A stretch of DNA of 41,618 nucleotides. Source: Euryarchaeota archaeon TMED173. Lineage in GTDB: Archaea; Thermoplasmatota; Poseidoniia; Poseidoniales; Thalassarchaeaceae. The position numbers were made by a program, and so were the translations under genes. The notes under the pieces are model-generated. The model ran no database searches and was not told where the DNA came from. It saw only the letters and a list, made by a program, of their open reading frames with translations. The stretch covers positions 8,917 to 50,534 of the forward strand of contig NHHW01000006.1 in NCBI GenBank assembly GCA_002172185.1. The letters run 5' to 3'. Below, piece after piece: positions 41,513 to 41,618 of this stretch (positions within the stretch are counted from its first letter, which is position 1; every line of letters begins with the position of its first letter).

Positions 41513-41618
41513 TAGATGCAAGACTCGTTCAGAGTCACATAATGGTCATAAAACGAACTTAAGGCTCAACGTCTGTAGTTGACGGGAGTGAGACAGGTGA
41601 TAGATGGAAAAAAATTGT
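41513..41618 (+). other. Spacer at right edge, possible start of another gene
   Basis: No complete gene. A GTG at 41597 and an out-of-frame ATG at 41604 each open a frame running to the edge, and a GGGAG at 41584-41588 could serve as a ribosome-binding site for either. Too short to identify. Confidence 0.25.

Noticed and set aside
1-41618. CRISPR array, IS element, prophage or integrase
   Set aside because: No regularly spaced repeats, transposase, integrase or phage structural genes were found; the duplications seen are short and lie inside genes.

Overview
The window is a compact, AT-leaning archaeal chromosome segment of about 42 protein genes and two tRNA genes, with no gene-free stretch longer than about 240 bp. 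The informational genes are clearly archaeal: EF-1A next to uS10, a GINS subunit, the eL8(L7Ae)-eS28-eL24-Ndk-aIF5B cluster, deoxyhypusine synthase, Hjc resolvase, a VAT/Cdc48 AAA ATPase and the chromosomal protein MC1. They sit beside many genes typical of aerobic bacteria: UvrB, UbiA/UbiD, a CcmF-type haem lyase, succinate dehydrogenase with an actinobacterial-looking membrane anchor, a bleomycin-hydrolase-type peptidase and ParA. This mixture best fits a marine planktonic euryarchaeon of the Marine Group II/III (Poseidoniales, Thermoplasmatota) type. That assignment is inferred from gene content, not proved. No phage, IS element, integrase or CRISPR array was seen.

Layout. 1-4.5 kb: end of EF-1A and uS10; a convergent pair of C1 peptidase and GINS; tRNA-Leu(CAA); an archaeal HAD phosphatase. 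4.5-9.8 kb: a large P1B metal ATPase carrying a perfect internal duplication, a triple zinc-ribbon protein, a long coiled-coil protein and a ParA with an altered P-loop. 9.8-15.7 kb: MoxR ATPase, aIF5B, Ndk, an oppositely oriented lipoprotein, eL24, eS28, eL8, PRPP synthetase and tRNA-Ile(GAU). 15.7-19 kb: a possible PRC-barrel protein, a palindrome-rich divergent spacer, a class III aminotransferase with a downstream epimerase-like gene, and a small Hc1-like protein. 19-22.3 kb: deoxyhypusine synthase and UvrB. 22.3-28.9 kb: UbiA and UbiD diverging from a geranylgeranyl-reductase-type flavoprotein and a CcmF-like haem lyase, i.e. respiratory quinone and cytochrome c functions. 29-33.5 kb: FKBP, S2P protease, a small helical protein, Hjc, a macrodomain protein, an Lrp-type ligand domain and MC1. 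33.5-37.1 kb: the sdh operon. 37.2-41.6 kb: an aldehyde dehydrogenase, Cdc48/VAT and a coupled PRC-barrel protein.

The segment is mainly core chromosome, and I found no defence system or obvious gene-cluster novelty. The most interesting signals are: a ParA whose P-loop lysine is arginine together with a DPKGN change; an Hc1-like protein encoded in the same window as MC1; twin identical 10-bp palindromes forming a large inverted repeat before the aminotransferase operon; a hairpin over the MC1 ribosome-binding site; a perfect 33-bp in-frame duplication in the metal ATPase; and three convergent gene pairs whose stop codons abut with no base between them.
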